Position numbers and translations under genes: made by a program
Shown here: piece by piece, positions 23,979 through 35,600 of the stretch
How positions within the stretch are numbered: position 1 is the first letter of the stretch
Layout of the letters: every line of letters starts with the position of its first letter
NCBI GenBank assembly: GCA_001687465.1
Contig: LVLI01000346.1
Span: 1 to 64,000, forward strand
DNA: 64,000 bases
Source of the DNA: Halocafeteria seosinensis
Lineage: Eukaryota; Sar; Bigyra; Bicosoecida
Direction of reading: 5' to 3'
The notes under the pieces: generated by a model
Told to the model about the DNA's origin: nothing
Database searches by the model: none
The model's input: only the letters and a program-made list of their open reading frames with translations

Positions 23979-25019
23979 ATGCCGTATGCTCCTCAAGGCG
24001 GGTATCCTCAGCAATATGGCCAGGGCTCAGCGGTGCCTCAAGGACAAGTGTATCATGTCTATGGGATACCGATAAGGTAAGGAATTCATTCGCTGAACCA
24101 AACGGTGCTGACGTGCCAATGGTAACGAGGTTTTTTGGTGCAGAGACGAGGGTACCGCCAAGCTTACAAGGAAGGTCATGAACATTTCCCTAGGAATGGT
24201 AGCCTTTTCTATGGTAACCTGGATTGTGTCCATTGTTGCCATGACGCAAGATACAGACAATGATGAGGATGACGACACTAGCAGCCGGACGTTCAGCGTC
24301 TCGGTAGTAGCAGCTCTGTGTATTCCATTGTAAGGATACTACAGTATTCGTATTGCCAGCTTAAAGGAACGTGAATATCAATGCTTGCTTGTTTACAGGT
24401 GTGGATATTTTGGAGCCAAGAACAGGAACCCGAATTTACTTAATGCTGTGAGTGCCGAACAGAGAGTCGTTTTATACTGTGGTCGGAAGTCCACCACCGC
24501 TTTGGTTCGCTGGCTAGCTGCAGTTTTGGGTGTGTAATCTGCTCTGTGTGATTGACTTTGTAATTACCCTAATTGTCGTAGTCACTTTACTACAAGAAGG
24601 GGAACTGAATGATGTTGGAACGTCGCGTAAGTACACCATTCCGTTCTACTAGGAGTTTCATGGTGGACACTGATTGCTCCGCCGCAGTGTGGACAACATT
24701 TATCGTGTTTGGCATTGGAGCTGCAATCCTACAGTGCGCTGGTGTCATATATGGAAAGAAACTTGCTAGTGAAGAGTATTGGAATGTCGTAACGCCAGCA
24801 AACATTCCTGTGGCCGCTCCTGTAGCCAGCACCGTTCCCCAGTATGCGCAACCTGTTCACCCTTCCCAACAACCCGCTGGCTATCCCGTGGGATATCCAG
24901 GGGCTCAAGGACAGTATCCCCCAGGAGGGAGTGCACCACAGATGAGTGGACAGCCTTATGGGTATTCGAATTCTTCGTTGGGACAGCCGCACCAGTCCAC
25001 ACAATATCACTACGTTTAG
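23979..25019 (+). CDS. Four-span membrane protein, array member A (novel family)
   Basis: Five exons: 23979-24076, 24144-24329, 24399-24447, 24524-24626, 24688-25019; 255 residues. Order of elements: an N-terminal Pro/Gly/Gln/Tyr-rich tail ending VYGIPIR, the basic motif KLTRKVMN, span 1 (about 45-66), an acidic loop (DTDNDEDDDTSS), span 2 with ALCIPLCGYFGAK, span 3 beginning FWVCNLLCV, a short loop with ELND, span 4 with GIGAAILQCAGVIYGKKLA then EEYW, and a Gly/Pro/Tyr/Gln-rich tail of about 85 residues. With an even number of spans both tails should face the same side, most likely the cytosol. I do not recognise it as tetraspanin, MARVEL, claudin or SCAMP. Intron phases 2, 2, 0, 1 are shared with members B, C and E. 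Confidence 0.8.
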
Positions 25020-26327
25020 ATGTGGGCATGTTTGGACTTATTGTGCTGTGCTTAGATACTTGTTGAAACATCCAAGGATAGTTTTGCCTTCCTTACGTCG
25101 GTTCTTTTTTTTTGTGTGTGCGTGTTTTGCGACGTTCATATTGCATTGCCGGCAGAAGTCTTTTCGTTCATTTGTCTCCCTCTCTTTGGGTGCCCTAAAA
25201 TCCTGCGTAAAATTACAGCAATGACGCTCAGGTACAACACTTGTGCCAAATTACATATACCGTATGTATGGCAGCCTGCTGTCTTAAGACTATGTTGACT
25301 GCTTATTATCCCAAGGATATCCCGCATCCTGTCTAGCAATGACCCTTTCATCCAGCTCGCATGTTTCAGCCGAGGACATGTGACAACTAATGCGAATGTC
25401 AGTGCAGTACAGCAGATAGAGCAAACGTATTGGGTAATAACGATTTACAAAACCCGTAGTTCTCGAACAAAAACTACAAGTGGATTCACAGCAAACCCAA
25501 ATTGGGAAACCTATTTGATTTAACTATGACGACTGTTTCCGACATGCCAAGCAGGAGAATCCTGGTATTCACACAACTGATAGACACACTGTGGGATACG
25601 ATTTGCAGTAGTATAAATAGCGAAGAATCGCGAGATACCAAGTTGTGAATCCTATCAAACTGCCGTCAGTTATCCACCCGTTTCTGGACTAGTAGTAGTG
25701 CATATTATTATGGCCGTGTGGCCTACTGGTTAAGTAGAACTAGCTAGGGGATCTTTATGTGGAAGATCTTCCTAGGGCACCCCTGCATTGCGTACGGCTA
25801 CGCTTATAGACACTAACACCCTTAGGGAATATAGAATTCTTCAAATGTAGTCTGTCGGAGCGTCTTGGGCCAACCGTTTCTAATCTGACGCACAGGTGCG
25901 GGATACAGCATGTCAGTGGACTGCAGTGTACCTGGCAGAGTTGTCGTAGCGGTGAGTTATTCCATGCGCAGGAAAATTCGCAATAAGCATACGATCAAAA
26001 GTTTTGGATGGTGGTGGAATGATGAAAAAACTCCCCGTCAGCCGGCTGGCACACGCTGATATCCCCCCAACATCGAAGCAGAGTCGCAACAAGCGGCTGA
26101 TGTTTTCGAAATTGCGTCACGCTGCGCGGTTGGCGATTCTGAAGCAAAACATAAGTCAAGAGGATTGTTTTGAGTTAAATGATGCGTAGCCCTAAATGGG
26201 TGTAGACGTGTATTGATAGTCTCATTGAAGCGTATATTACATATGTTCGTCCTAAGCTTCACGCACTTGTTAAGGAGCTGGAATTTCGTAGAACCTCGAA
26301 CGAAGAACACCCTGAGGCAGCTGGGGT
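25020..26327. other. Intergenic spacer inside the four-span array
   Basis: About 1.3 kb without a supportable gene. It holds an imperfect hairpin at 25744-25775. I looked for remnants of the neighbouring paralogues (the 49-nt exon and the FW-x-C-NLLC exon) and found none. Confidence 0.4.
25744..25775. other. Imperfect inverted repeat (hairpin)
   Basis: CTAGGGGATCTT faces AAGATCTTCCTAG across a seven-base loop; about twelve pairs form with two wobbles and one bulge. No T-run follows and no gene is close, so its role is unknown. Confidence 0.5.
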
Positions 26328-27344
26328 ATGGCAAGTGACTACCAGCAGCAGCAGTCACTCCAGGGGTACACATCCCTTGAACAAACAAATGCCTACATTG
26401 TTTACGGTATTCCCATCCGGTACGTAAAGGCGATCGCACTCAAACCGGCTAAGAAATTGGCATCCGGTATTTCAAGTTCTCCCTTTTCTTTAAACTTCCA
26501 GAGACGAACCTACAGCGAGGTTAACCAGGAAAGTCATTAGTCTCTCCTTAGCCATTGTTTTATTCAGTGTTTCCGCGTGGATTATATCAATCATAGCATG
26601 GAACGAAGACTCTCTAAAGGCCAAGCACGAGCACGATAGTGACGACGATGACAATGATAGTGTCAGCGTCAGTGTTCCGATAGTGACCGCGATTTGCATC
26701 CCTTGGTAAGTTACTTCTTTCCCACGAGTGATATGGCATCGAAGTACGCCATGAGCGTACTCTGTGATGCAGCTTTGGGTATTACGGAGCTAAAGAACAT
26801 AAAATTAAGTGGCTGAATTGTGTAAGTTTCATTGCGGTGTGTTTGCTTGAACTGAAGCTTCTCAGTCCAAGAAATGACCCGCATGCCAGTTTTGGATTTG
26901 CAACCTGCTGTGTGTGATCAACTTCGTGGCCAGTGTGATAGCAAATTTAGTTGTTCTATCCTCAGGAAAACTGAATGATACCGGCCGCGCACGTAAGTTC
27001 GAGAAGAAGTTCCAATTATCGAGTGTAAACAGTGCTACCCATTAATACAAAATGTTGCATAAGTATGGTATTCTGTTGCAGTGGGATCTTTGTTCGTGAT
27101 CTTCGGGGTATTTGCTGCTTTGTTGCACACGGCTGGAGTGGTATACGGCCGGCAACTCGCTAACCAGGAGTACTGGATGATTCAGTATCCAACTAGTGTT
27201 CCTATTGCCACAGTTGCACAGTATACGCAGCCTAACGGGGAGCAGTATTCCGCCAGTGAACGAGATAGTCATGAGCAGGTACAAAGTCAACGTGAGCTCG
27301 GATCAGGTGAAGATGGTGACGGCGTGCCTCAAAAGCACGTTTAA
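26328..27344 (+). CDS. Four-span membrane protein, array member B (novel family)
   Basis: Five exons: 26328-26419, 26502-26705, 26773-26821, 26890-26992, 27082-27344; 236 residues. It follows member A element by element: a short Gln-rich N-tail ending VYGIPIR, RLTRKVIS, span 1, an acidic/His loop (HEHDSDDDDNDS), span 2 with AICIPCFGYYGAK, span 3 starting FWICNLLCV, KLND, span 4 with HTAGVVYGRQLA then QEYW. Exons 3 and 4 are 49 and 103 nt, exactly as in A and C. The C-terminal tail is shorter and charged (Glu/Ser/Gln) instead of Gly/Pro/Tyr-rich, so the tail is where the copies differ most. Function unknown; expression timing and membrane of residence cannot be read from sequence. Confidence 0.8.
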
Positions 27345-27924
27345 ACTTGGATCATTTGAATCTACTGCTCTTTCCGCTCTTATTAACGTGTGTTGTACAA
27401 TTGTACAGTACGGCGTACTGTCTAGCTTAACATATATATTTAATACTTCAAGTAGCAATGCGCGCATCAACACCTGTATATGGGTACGGGAAACACTCCT
27501 AAAGGCGAATACCGCCTCGTTAAGAGGATTTGATCACCTTACCGGACATATGTGTGTGTGCCAAGCGAAGAGTACACTGTACCTCCTTTGCGTGGACTGT
27601 TGCCTCTTGCTCGAGCGTCAAGAATACACTGTACTAAGACCGTATTTGCTGTGGTCGAATGTTCTTCAAACTGTTATATTCTTACAACCTTCCTCCCGTC
27701 GCTGTACGATTCACATGACAATTTTTACACAAGCATATACGCTTACCCACAGTTGCAAACTTTGCAATTGCATTCTTCAACCACGACAACTTCACAATTG
27801 CCTCGCCCAACGTGTCGCAAAGAAGGAACTATAGCGTGAATTTGATGGTTGCATTTTTCTGGTACCTAGGATTCTTGACTGTGGCTTTTCAAGAATATAG
27901 CGAGGTATAGTACAGTGCTAGACA
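27345..27924. other. Intergenic spacer inside the four-span array
   Basis: About 580 bp between members B and C. Long chance frames occur here (one runs from inside the last exon of B to 27834) but show no protein-like features. Confidence 0.4.
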
Positions 27925-29083
27925 ATGGCGCAGTGCCGGCCGCAGACAACAGTAGTCGGAGCGCCGATGCAACAGCACTATTCTGAGCCACCACAAGCCT
28001 ATCCAGTTTATCAACAGGGGCAGCCGCATGACTCCGAGGTGTATGTCGTGTATGGCATTCCCTTAAGGTACGTCTTGTTCTTGGGGGGCGAGAATTTTTG
28101 CGTCTTACGCAAGTCGCAACCAATTGTCTGTGAGAATGAGTTCTTCAACCAACAATGATGGGAAGCTCGGTTGTGCATGCAGGAGTGAGCATGCGGCCAC
28201 CCTTACAAGGAAAGTCATGAATATATCGATTGCAATGTCAGTCCTTTCGTTCTTTGCGTGGGCAATAATGATTGCCGGAGCTAACACCACCGTACTGGAT
28301 GAGGAGCACCGCGACGAGGAGGACGATTCCGGCGGCGTCAACGTCCCGTTGGTATTCGGGATAGCTGCAGTTTGCATACCGCTGTAAGTCGGAAGAAATA
28401 GTGCTTCTGGTATTTCAATCGTCCCATAAGCTGTAATCTTTCAGCTGCGGATATACTGGAGCCAAGAACGCAAGGTCCAATCTCCTTACTTGTGTAAGTG
28501 GAAGCAGACCTCGTCCATCTATGGATGAACAAAAAAAATGTGAGATATGTCTTTCAGTTTTGGGTATGGAACCTCCTTTGTGTGGCATATTTCTCGATTG
28601 TTGTTATTCTGAACCTGCTGGTACTGGCAAGTGGAGCTCTAAACGACACAGGAACAGCACGTATGTTATCACAGCCTCCACACCTGTCCGTTTATTTGCA
28701 CTGATTCTCTTATCCCTTCTGCAGTGACGGTTTTCTTTTTGCTTTTTGGAATCGCGGCTGTTGTTCTACAAGTGTTTGGCGTGGTGTACGGGAAACGTCT
28801 CGCAGAAGATGAATACTGGTCCCGTATATCGGCTGCAGGAATTCCCACAGCAACTGCCGTACAGACAGTTCCCCAAACAACTCAGTCTGTATCTGGATAC
28901 CCGTCTTATGGATATCCGTACGGATACCCGCAACAGCCTCCTGTGGGCTATCCCACTGATCCCTCAGCATCTCGGTCTGGTCAAGCCTCTAGCGGAGCGT
29001 CATTGAACCCTCCGGCACCTGCGTACGATCCCGAGGTACAAGTGCCGAGCAAACAGTATCGAGGAAACAGCAACCAATACTAA
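27925..29083 (+). CDS. Four-span membrane protein, array member C (novel family)
   Basis: Five exons: 27925-28067, 28183-28383, 28445-28493, 28558-28660, 28725-29083; 284 residues. The N-terminal tail is the longest of the family (about 47 residues, Gln/Pro/Tyr-rich) and ends VVYGIPLR. TLTRKVMN leads into span 1, followed by the acidic loop LDEEHRDEEDDSGG, span 2 with AVCIPLCGYTGAK, span 3 FWVWNLLCV, ALND, and span 4 with VFGVVYGKRLA then DEYW. The C-terminal tail carries repeated YGYP/GYP units (SYGYPYGYPQQPPVGYP), a low-complexity type seen in proteins that self-associate or bind partners through aromatic stickers; that reading is inference. Closest to member A in both tails. Confidence 0.8.
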
Positions 29084-29828
29084 CTGCTATGAGAGTTTAA
29101 GCAAGGCGTAGACTGGTTAGGGAGTTACATATGCAACCCTGGTTGAGTACAACGTCTTACATAGAGAACTGAACTGTAGCATTGTTTGGCGCATTTCACC
29201 TAGAGATAGCCTCCCGTGCACGCGGATTATATGCACATAAACGCAACGGCCTACAGGACTTACAGAATGAAGTTCAGACTCTCAGAGATTCCCCGGACTT
29301 GGGAAGTCGTGGATGCTATGTGATGGCACATGTTGATTGTCTTTTTGGAAATTTGCTTATCAGAAAATCTTGAACGTATTTGCTGCCAAAGCTCAAGCAA
29401 TCAAAGGGATCACCAATTTGTTTAGCACATTCCTTGATTTAATGAATGTCTGCATGAAGCTATTGACAATACGTACAACGCGGTTGAAGTGCCATCTTAT
29501 CTGGCTTCACAAAAATCTAAACTCGCAAATGCTGCAGGGATTCATGCTATTCTGGCACTAGCGAGTCCAACAATTGGGTTAATAAGGTGGTCATTTCCAC
29601 CTGTGGTGTTTTTCATTATTGGGCCAAACATAGTCATACTCTACCTCATGAATGGCTACATTTTGCCTGTAGCTGCCGCACCAGCTAGTTCGGTGGAATG
29701 TCCTCGCACCCTGGGATTTGTGGATTTCGAAGAGAAACCCATAAATTAGCCATAATCCCGATGCAGCATTTTGTCTATTTATGGCAGAGGCTGGCAAATA
29801 CTCTCTATAGGACAATTCCTAAGCGATA
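29084..29828. other. Intergenic spacer inside the four-span array
   Basis: About 745 bp between member C and the intronless gene. Nothing supportable. Confidence 0.4.
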
Positions 29829-30467
29829 ATGGAGGACTCCCAGTACTATCAGGCATTGGATGCTCAGAACCAAATCATCCAAGGAGCGGATGTGGAGGAA
29901 CAGCTTGTCGGTAGATTTCTTGGACTGTCTTTCGACGGAAGAGACCGCAGAAAGGTGATAAAGAAGCTGTTAAACATCTGTCTCATTTCTGGGACACTTT
30001 CAGCAACTGCTGGTGTAATCTCGCTCGCCGCCATGAGCATCCAGGGGACGACAATGACTTGGTACATAGTGTTCAGCGTCTATGTTTTCGGCACTATCTC
30101 GATTGCTGTAATTGGATCCGTCTATGGCCTTTATCCAACTGTCTCAGGGCTCTCTGTTGCCTTCGTCACGATGGTCTTACTTTATATCATAGACCTTAGC
30201 CGGTGCATAGTCTTTTACATCTATGTGGCTTTGAATTCCTCGTATAGCAGAGGCATGAACCAAGCTGCAGTGATTGTTACAGCTTCCGTCTCTATGCTTC
30301 TCTTCCTGGCAACATTGTTGATTCGGAGGGTATATACATGGAATCCAGCTACTTTTGAGTTCATACCTACCGCTCCTCCGGTCCAATGGGCTGTTGAAAA
30401 CCAACAGCCAGAGCAGGAGCAAGAGGAAACCGGCTATCGAACAAACACTGAACCTATACAAGAGTGA
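29829..30467 (+). CDS. Intronless four-span membrane protein D inside the array
   Basis: Single exon, 212 residues. Four hydrophobic spans at about 48-70, 76-98, 104-132 and 140-163, with an acidic Gln/Glu-rich C-tail (QQPEQEQEETGY). The span order, the basic RRKV run just before span 1 and the Tyr/Pro/Gln composition of the tails recall members A, B, C and E. But the diagnostic motifs (GYFGAK, FW-x-C-NLLC, VVYGK-x-LA) are absent, and the acidic loop between spans 1 and 2 is missing. It may be a strongly diverged paralogue that lost its introns, for instance through a reverse-transcribed copy, or an unrelated protein that settled here. Function unknown. Confidence 0.7.
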   Translation: MEDSQYYQALDAQNQIIQGADVEEQLVGRFLGLSFDGRDRRKVIKKLLNICLISGTLSATAGVISLAAMSIQGTTMTWYIVFSVYVFGTISIAVIGSVYGLYPTVSGLSVAFVTMVLLYIIDLSRCIVFYIYVALNSSYSRGMNQAAVIVTASVSMLLFLATLLIRRVYTWNPATFEFIPTAPPVQWAVENQQPEQEQEETGYRTNTEPIQE

Positions 30468-31204
30468 GAGGATATAGCTGAGGTAGTAGAGTTGGAAGAT
30501 CTGCAATGTGATTTTCATCGTATGGTGATAACTTCAGTGACGAGGTGCACTTAGAATTGGAGTTCAGCAAGCAAGAGCTCGCTATGCAGAAACTTTACAT
30601 GGCTAGGGACGTTTTGGCATAAGTGCACGCACCATAAAAATTACTTCATGATCAAGCAGTAGGGATACATAATAGTTGGTCGAGATTAGTTGAATCGGCC
30701 GGTTACAAGTTGACGACGCTCCACTCAAGTATCAAAATACGAGAAGAATCATCTCATTCTGTCATCTTAATAGTGTCAGTTTGGTATCTCATTTGCACTA
30801 ATCATGTGGTATGGCTGCGTCTACTCTACGCTCCCCACTATGCAGAGTGGCACTGCGTCGAGAGACTGCAGCAAGGTTCACAACGAGGTGGTGCCTACTA
30901 GCACTGCCTAGGCCCTAGCTGTAGCCCACAGCTACTTCCAGAGCTTGAATTGTGGCATTGACTTGTCATATTTCACCAAACTCTGTGAGTACAGTCTAGA
31001 CATAAATTTTGGTGGTGCTCGCTTTAGTTTCCTCTCAATTGTCGTTCGGAGTGCTGCTGCTTGCCTCCCGACCATCACAACCTGCGTTCTATGACGTGTA
31101 TGTCGTAAACAGGGAGTTCATACTCCATTCTACTGCACCAAAAGGGGATTCACACCATGGGGGACTAGTCAGCGATAGTGTACGTGAGAGATTGACTTTG
31201 GGAG
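30468..31204. other. Intergenic spacer inside the four-span array
   Basis: About 740 bp; no gene or remnant recognised. Confidence 0.4.
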
Positions 31205-32099
31205 ATGGAGCGCGGAGCAACCACTGCTCTGCGGCTTCCAGCGAATTCGTCGTACATCTATGGACGCCCTGTAACGTGAGTCGTCCAATATCGCTTATTA
31301 CAAGCGTTTTTGGAGATTGCATACCTGTCATTTGCGAGGTTTCGTGCAGCTACTTTAATCTCCCAAAACTACGACGGAAACTAGCGCTGGTGGCGAAGAT
31401 CATGCCATCGGTTCTAGTGTTTGGATGGATCTTCAATTTGGCGGGGTTTTCGGAGATGGATGAATTCGAGACATTCTTGCCACAGAGAATGTTCTTGTCG
31501 CCTGTTATTTTGGCTCTTGTAGTGGCTGCGTACGGTATTTGGCATGTATTGTTTGGAAATTTCATCAAGGAGCGGTCACGTTGAATTTGGGGAATCTGTT
31601 GCAGATACGGGTTCTATGGTGCGAAATTGCAAAATAGGCGGTACATACAAGTTGTAAGTGGTACGCGGGTAGATGGCGTCGTCATCCAACGTACTCGCGA
31701 AGTAAGCCAAATTTGGTGTATTTCATACAGTATACTGTGTGTAACCTTGTATTGGTGCTCCTGTTTCCTCTAAACTTGACGCAATTTATTCTGGTGATTG
31801 TTGATGGTAGCTTTTCAGAAGGAGCAATCGGTTGTATGTATTGCTTGTTGTCGCGCTAGCATTCACCGTCGATGGCCTATCTCTTTCGGCTACGTGCAGA
31901 CTTGACGATTGCATTGCTTTTCAACCTAGCGGCAGCCGTGTTGCAAACGGTTGGCATTGTATATGGAATGCGGTGGCTTCGTATAAGGCCCTCTGAAATT
32001 GCTATTGAGGATGATGTACCGATAGCAGTCCCAGTGGAGTCGGGTACGGTACAGCCGAACCATTCTCAGCCTCCACATGTACAAGTGGAAACTGTGTAG
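31205..32099 (+). CDS. Four-span membrane protein, diverged array member E
   Basis: Five exons: 31205-31275, 31350-31529, 31605-31653, 31731-31830, 31900-32099; 199 residues, the shortest member. The intron phases (2, 2, 0, 1) and the 49-nt third exon match A, B and C, which is what identifies it; protein similarity alone is weak. SYIYGRPVT replaces VYGIPIR, KLRRKLAL replaces LTRKV, YGFYGAK replaces GYFGAK, and LQTVGIVYGMR replaces LQ-x-AGVVYGK. The loop between spans 1 and 2 is only mildly acidic (EMDEFETF), exon 4 is three bases shorter, and both tails are short. It could be a specialised copy or one losing function, although all exons are open and in frame. Confidence 0.7.
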
Positions 32100-32617
32100 G
32101 CGAACTTCTAATACCCAGTTCGACCACACCTGCCCGCTCCAGAGTCCAGATCAGAATGCTTATCTGATGATATATTTGAGTTATTCCTCGAACTTTAAGA
32201 GAATGGATTTAACAGCAGCTTGTTAGTCCTGGATTTCGTTATTGGGAGCCAGTTTCAGCTCGTGCCCAGTTGTACTCTGCCTGGCTTATGGTAGCAGGTT
32301 CGGATTCCAGAGCTCATTTGCACTTCGAAGTTGCAGTCATCACACCGAGACGTACCTGGATTCCACCTGCGAACATTGTCGCATAAGACCTCAAGAGTTA
32401 TTTGTAGTATAGCTGAATAAGATGACATGACTCCACGTACGCTTGCGCAAGGCTTCGCCTGATGGATTAGTAACCAGTCCAGGATTACCTACAAGCTTCA
32501 AGTTGGCAAGTCGTGACTTCCCTTGGCGAGTCGCCACAGTGGGGTATTGTTAGGAATCCCCAATTCTTGTCCCTTGTTGTAATGCTGATACCATAATTTT
32601 GGCGCATTAAAGTAATA
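32100..32617. other. Intergenic region
   Basis: About 520 bp between the array and the hydrolase gene; nothing recognised. Confidence 0.4.
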
Positions 32618-35600
32618 ATGAAAGAAACACTAATCGAGTGGGCGACGCGGTTGGATGACCTATGCATCACCTACAGCGTTCGCTCCGCCGCGTACGCTGC
32701 ATTTTTGGAGATAGAGGATGAAGGACTCAACGAGGAGGAGGAGGAGGAGGAGGAAGAAGAAAATGCATCATGGACGTCCACGCGGCGAGGAAATTTGAGG
32801 ACGGAAGAGGGAAGAAGTCAAGAAGCAGAGGAAGCTGACCAGTCTTCCTTGAGAGGGCTCCTTGGAAGACCGACGGCGCTTTTTTGGGCCTTTTGTCTTA
32901 TTATTACTTTACTAGCCGATATATTAGGGTAAGCACGGAAGGAAAAGTAATGCCGCTTCTGAACACTTGCGAGGCGATCATACTGTCATTCATGTCCTGC
33001 AGAGCAATCATTCAGACAACAATATTCTTATTCACGGGAATCGGTGCTATTGTGATACTGTTGGTGGGAGGCTTCATTGCAGCGCGCTATTTGCTCAGAA
33101 TCATGATGTTTCCTATGAGCTGTAGCATGATTAAGAATGGCGAAGAACCGCAGTTAGGTTCGATGATAGACGATACCCTCCGAACGGCGTTGTGGAGGGT
33201 GTACCGGTACCTGGATTCAGTGGGGCAACGGGACGACCCAGCCTCGTTGTGTGAATTGGATAGAGACTTAATAACAGAAGGCTCCTTACTGATAATATCG
33301 CACTATGCTGGTGTTCTACGTGGAGTCATAGAACAACAGCAACAGATGCGAAGAAACTCGGAGAATGACTGGACAACATTATGGTTCACGGCTTCACCGT
33401 TCCTCTTAAGAGTTCATCACGAATTAGTGTCCCTCCTTGGTGCCGTGCACAGTGTAAGGAGTGAAGTTGTTCGCCAAGCTGGGTTTTTACTCAGAGAATA
33501 CTCACCTCGGGAGTACTTCTGTGGTAAGGAAGAATCAAGCGAACGCTTAGAACTGAACAGTGTTCATGATCGCATATTAGAGAGGATACATCGTGCGATT
33601 GAACAATACCTAGATGAAACGCACGTTGAAAAACGTCCTCACATGCTGCCTTGCTCAATTGAAGCACAGGAATTTATGACGAGCTACATCGTTTCTTCCC
33701 GAGGATTCAGTGACGACAAGGCAGTCGACGAACAGTTCAATCACACCGGACGAACAGAAGAGGCGAGGGCTCTACGGGAGTTTTTTGAAACACATACACG
33801 GAACGACGAACTACCGGGTAAGTAGTACAATTTGCTCGAAAGGAGAGAATACGCTAGTACACATGTTTTTCCTCACGCTCTGCAGCGGCGGACTATTCAG
33901 CTCTTCACGAAAGCACAGTTCCTTGGGTTCCGTCCCATTGTCATTGGTTTACCGCTTATTCTATTGTTTACAGTTACGAGTTGAATTTACGAAAGCGCAT
34001 TCAGCACGCAAAGAAGCATGCTGAGATGGCTTATCAAGTTGCGTCGTGGATCCATGCAACTCCAGCTCCCCTATACCCACACACATTATCGGAATCGTCG
34101 CTTGGACAAACAGTGCATAGCTTACCCACAGGAAGGCACCCACAAGGGATGGGATGGTATCTTGGTCGCAGTGTCTCATATATCGCGCTGGTTTGTGGCC
34201 GCGCGATGAAACACTGTAAAGTATGTCTCCATCGCCTTTGCTGCAGGCTCGTATCGATGTGCCGGCAATTTTTTCGGAGATCGACTAGTGAAGAGGAGAC
34301 TACTGCTGAAAATGGGGATATGCTGGCACCGACATCGCCTAGCTTGTCCGGGTCTCTAGAATCCACCCCTATCGGGCAACAGTATGAAGGATGTCACGGG
34401 TTAGTCTTAAAGCGATTCTCAAAACTTCCGGCTTTGTGGCCAGTACAGCATAGCTTAGAGCAGTGTTCCTCCCACTTAGTCGGGGAATTATACAACGACT
34501 GGAAAGCTGTGGAAAATGGGCAATCGGAAAACAACGAAAGTGCTCCAACTGACGACAATGCTAGTATGAGCGAATCTTTTTTCGCGAAGGACACTTTAAG
34601 AAAAATGCAATCGCTGATTAATTCTAGTGTCATAGATTACTTGCTGGAGCCCCCGAATTTGCATGATTTTCATTGTTTTGACAGTTATGATTTTCTGCGA
34701 CTTGAGATGCACTACTTGTGGCCTAGTTCGGAGTCATTCAATGTTCCCTTTAGCCAGGACAGACCTAGCGTAGCTGAGTCTGTCGGACACCGTTGCAACA
34801 ACTTGTTGTGGAGTTTGAGCAACTCTCTTCGTTCAGTAATGCTTCATTTTTACTCGACGCTCTTACTGTCGAAGTACCGTCGATGTCTTCTAGTTTTCAG
34901 TAACTCCCTGCGGTTTGTTATCTGTTGTACCTGCTGCTGGATGGGGAGACGTCGCATACACAAGGAGACCGATCCCTTAACGGAAACCAGCGGAAATAGT
35001 GGGATCGATGCCGTTTTCATACGTCCCAGAAACAATGAGAAGAGAAGGAGAACTACTGTTCTATTGTGTGAACCTAATGGTTGTATGTACGAGTTTTATG
35101 CTAGAATGACGCAAGACATTCATGATTACACCAACCGAGGCTATAATGTACTGATCTGGAACTATAGGGGGTATGGAAGGAGCGCAGGTTGTCCAAATCT
35201 TGGAACCACATGCAGCGATGTGGAGGCACTGGTGCGCCGCTCCCGGGAGCTATTTGGTGGAGAAATTTCCCGTCTGATTGTGTACGGAACTTCGATCGGT
35301 GGGGTGTCAGCTTGCCACTTGGCAAGACGTGGAAAGGTTGACTACATGATAGGTGACCGCAACTTTAGCGATCTCCCTCGTATTGCTGGTACAGTCGTGG
35401 GAAGCTGGGCCAAGACGGCAGTTCGCTGGATTGTAAGAGAGAGTGACTGGCTAACGTGCAATGTTGATGCGTATCTGGACGCTAAGTGCCCAAGATTGCT
35501 ACTTGTAGCTCCCCTCTACGATGAGGTTATCCATGTTACCAGCTCACTTGTTGGGGGAATTGCCGAAATAGTAGATTGTCATTCCGCTATGTCCCTCGCT

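Noticed and set aside
25705-25800. tRNA-like sequence with A-box and a CTAC/GTAG D-arm-like stem
   Set aside because: No B-box (GGTTCGANTCC), no matching acceptor stem and no anticodon arm of normal size follow.
27196-27834. 212-codon plus-strand frame
   Set aside because: It overlaps the last exon of array member B in another frame and reads as composition-driven sequence with no motif; treated as chance.
32285-32310. B-box-like GGTTCGGATTCC
   Set aside because: The T-stem does not pair and no acceptor or D-arm is found upstream.
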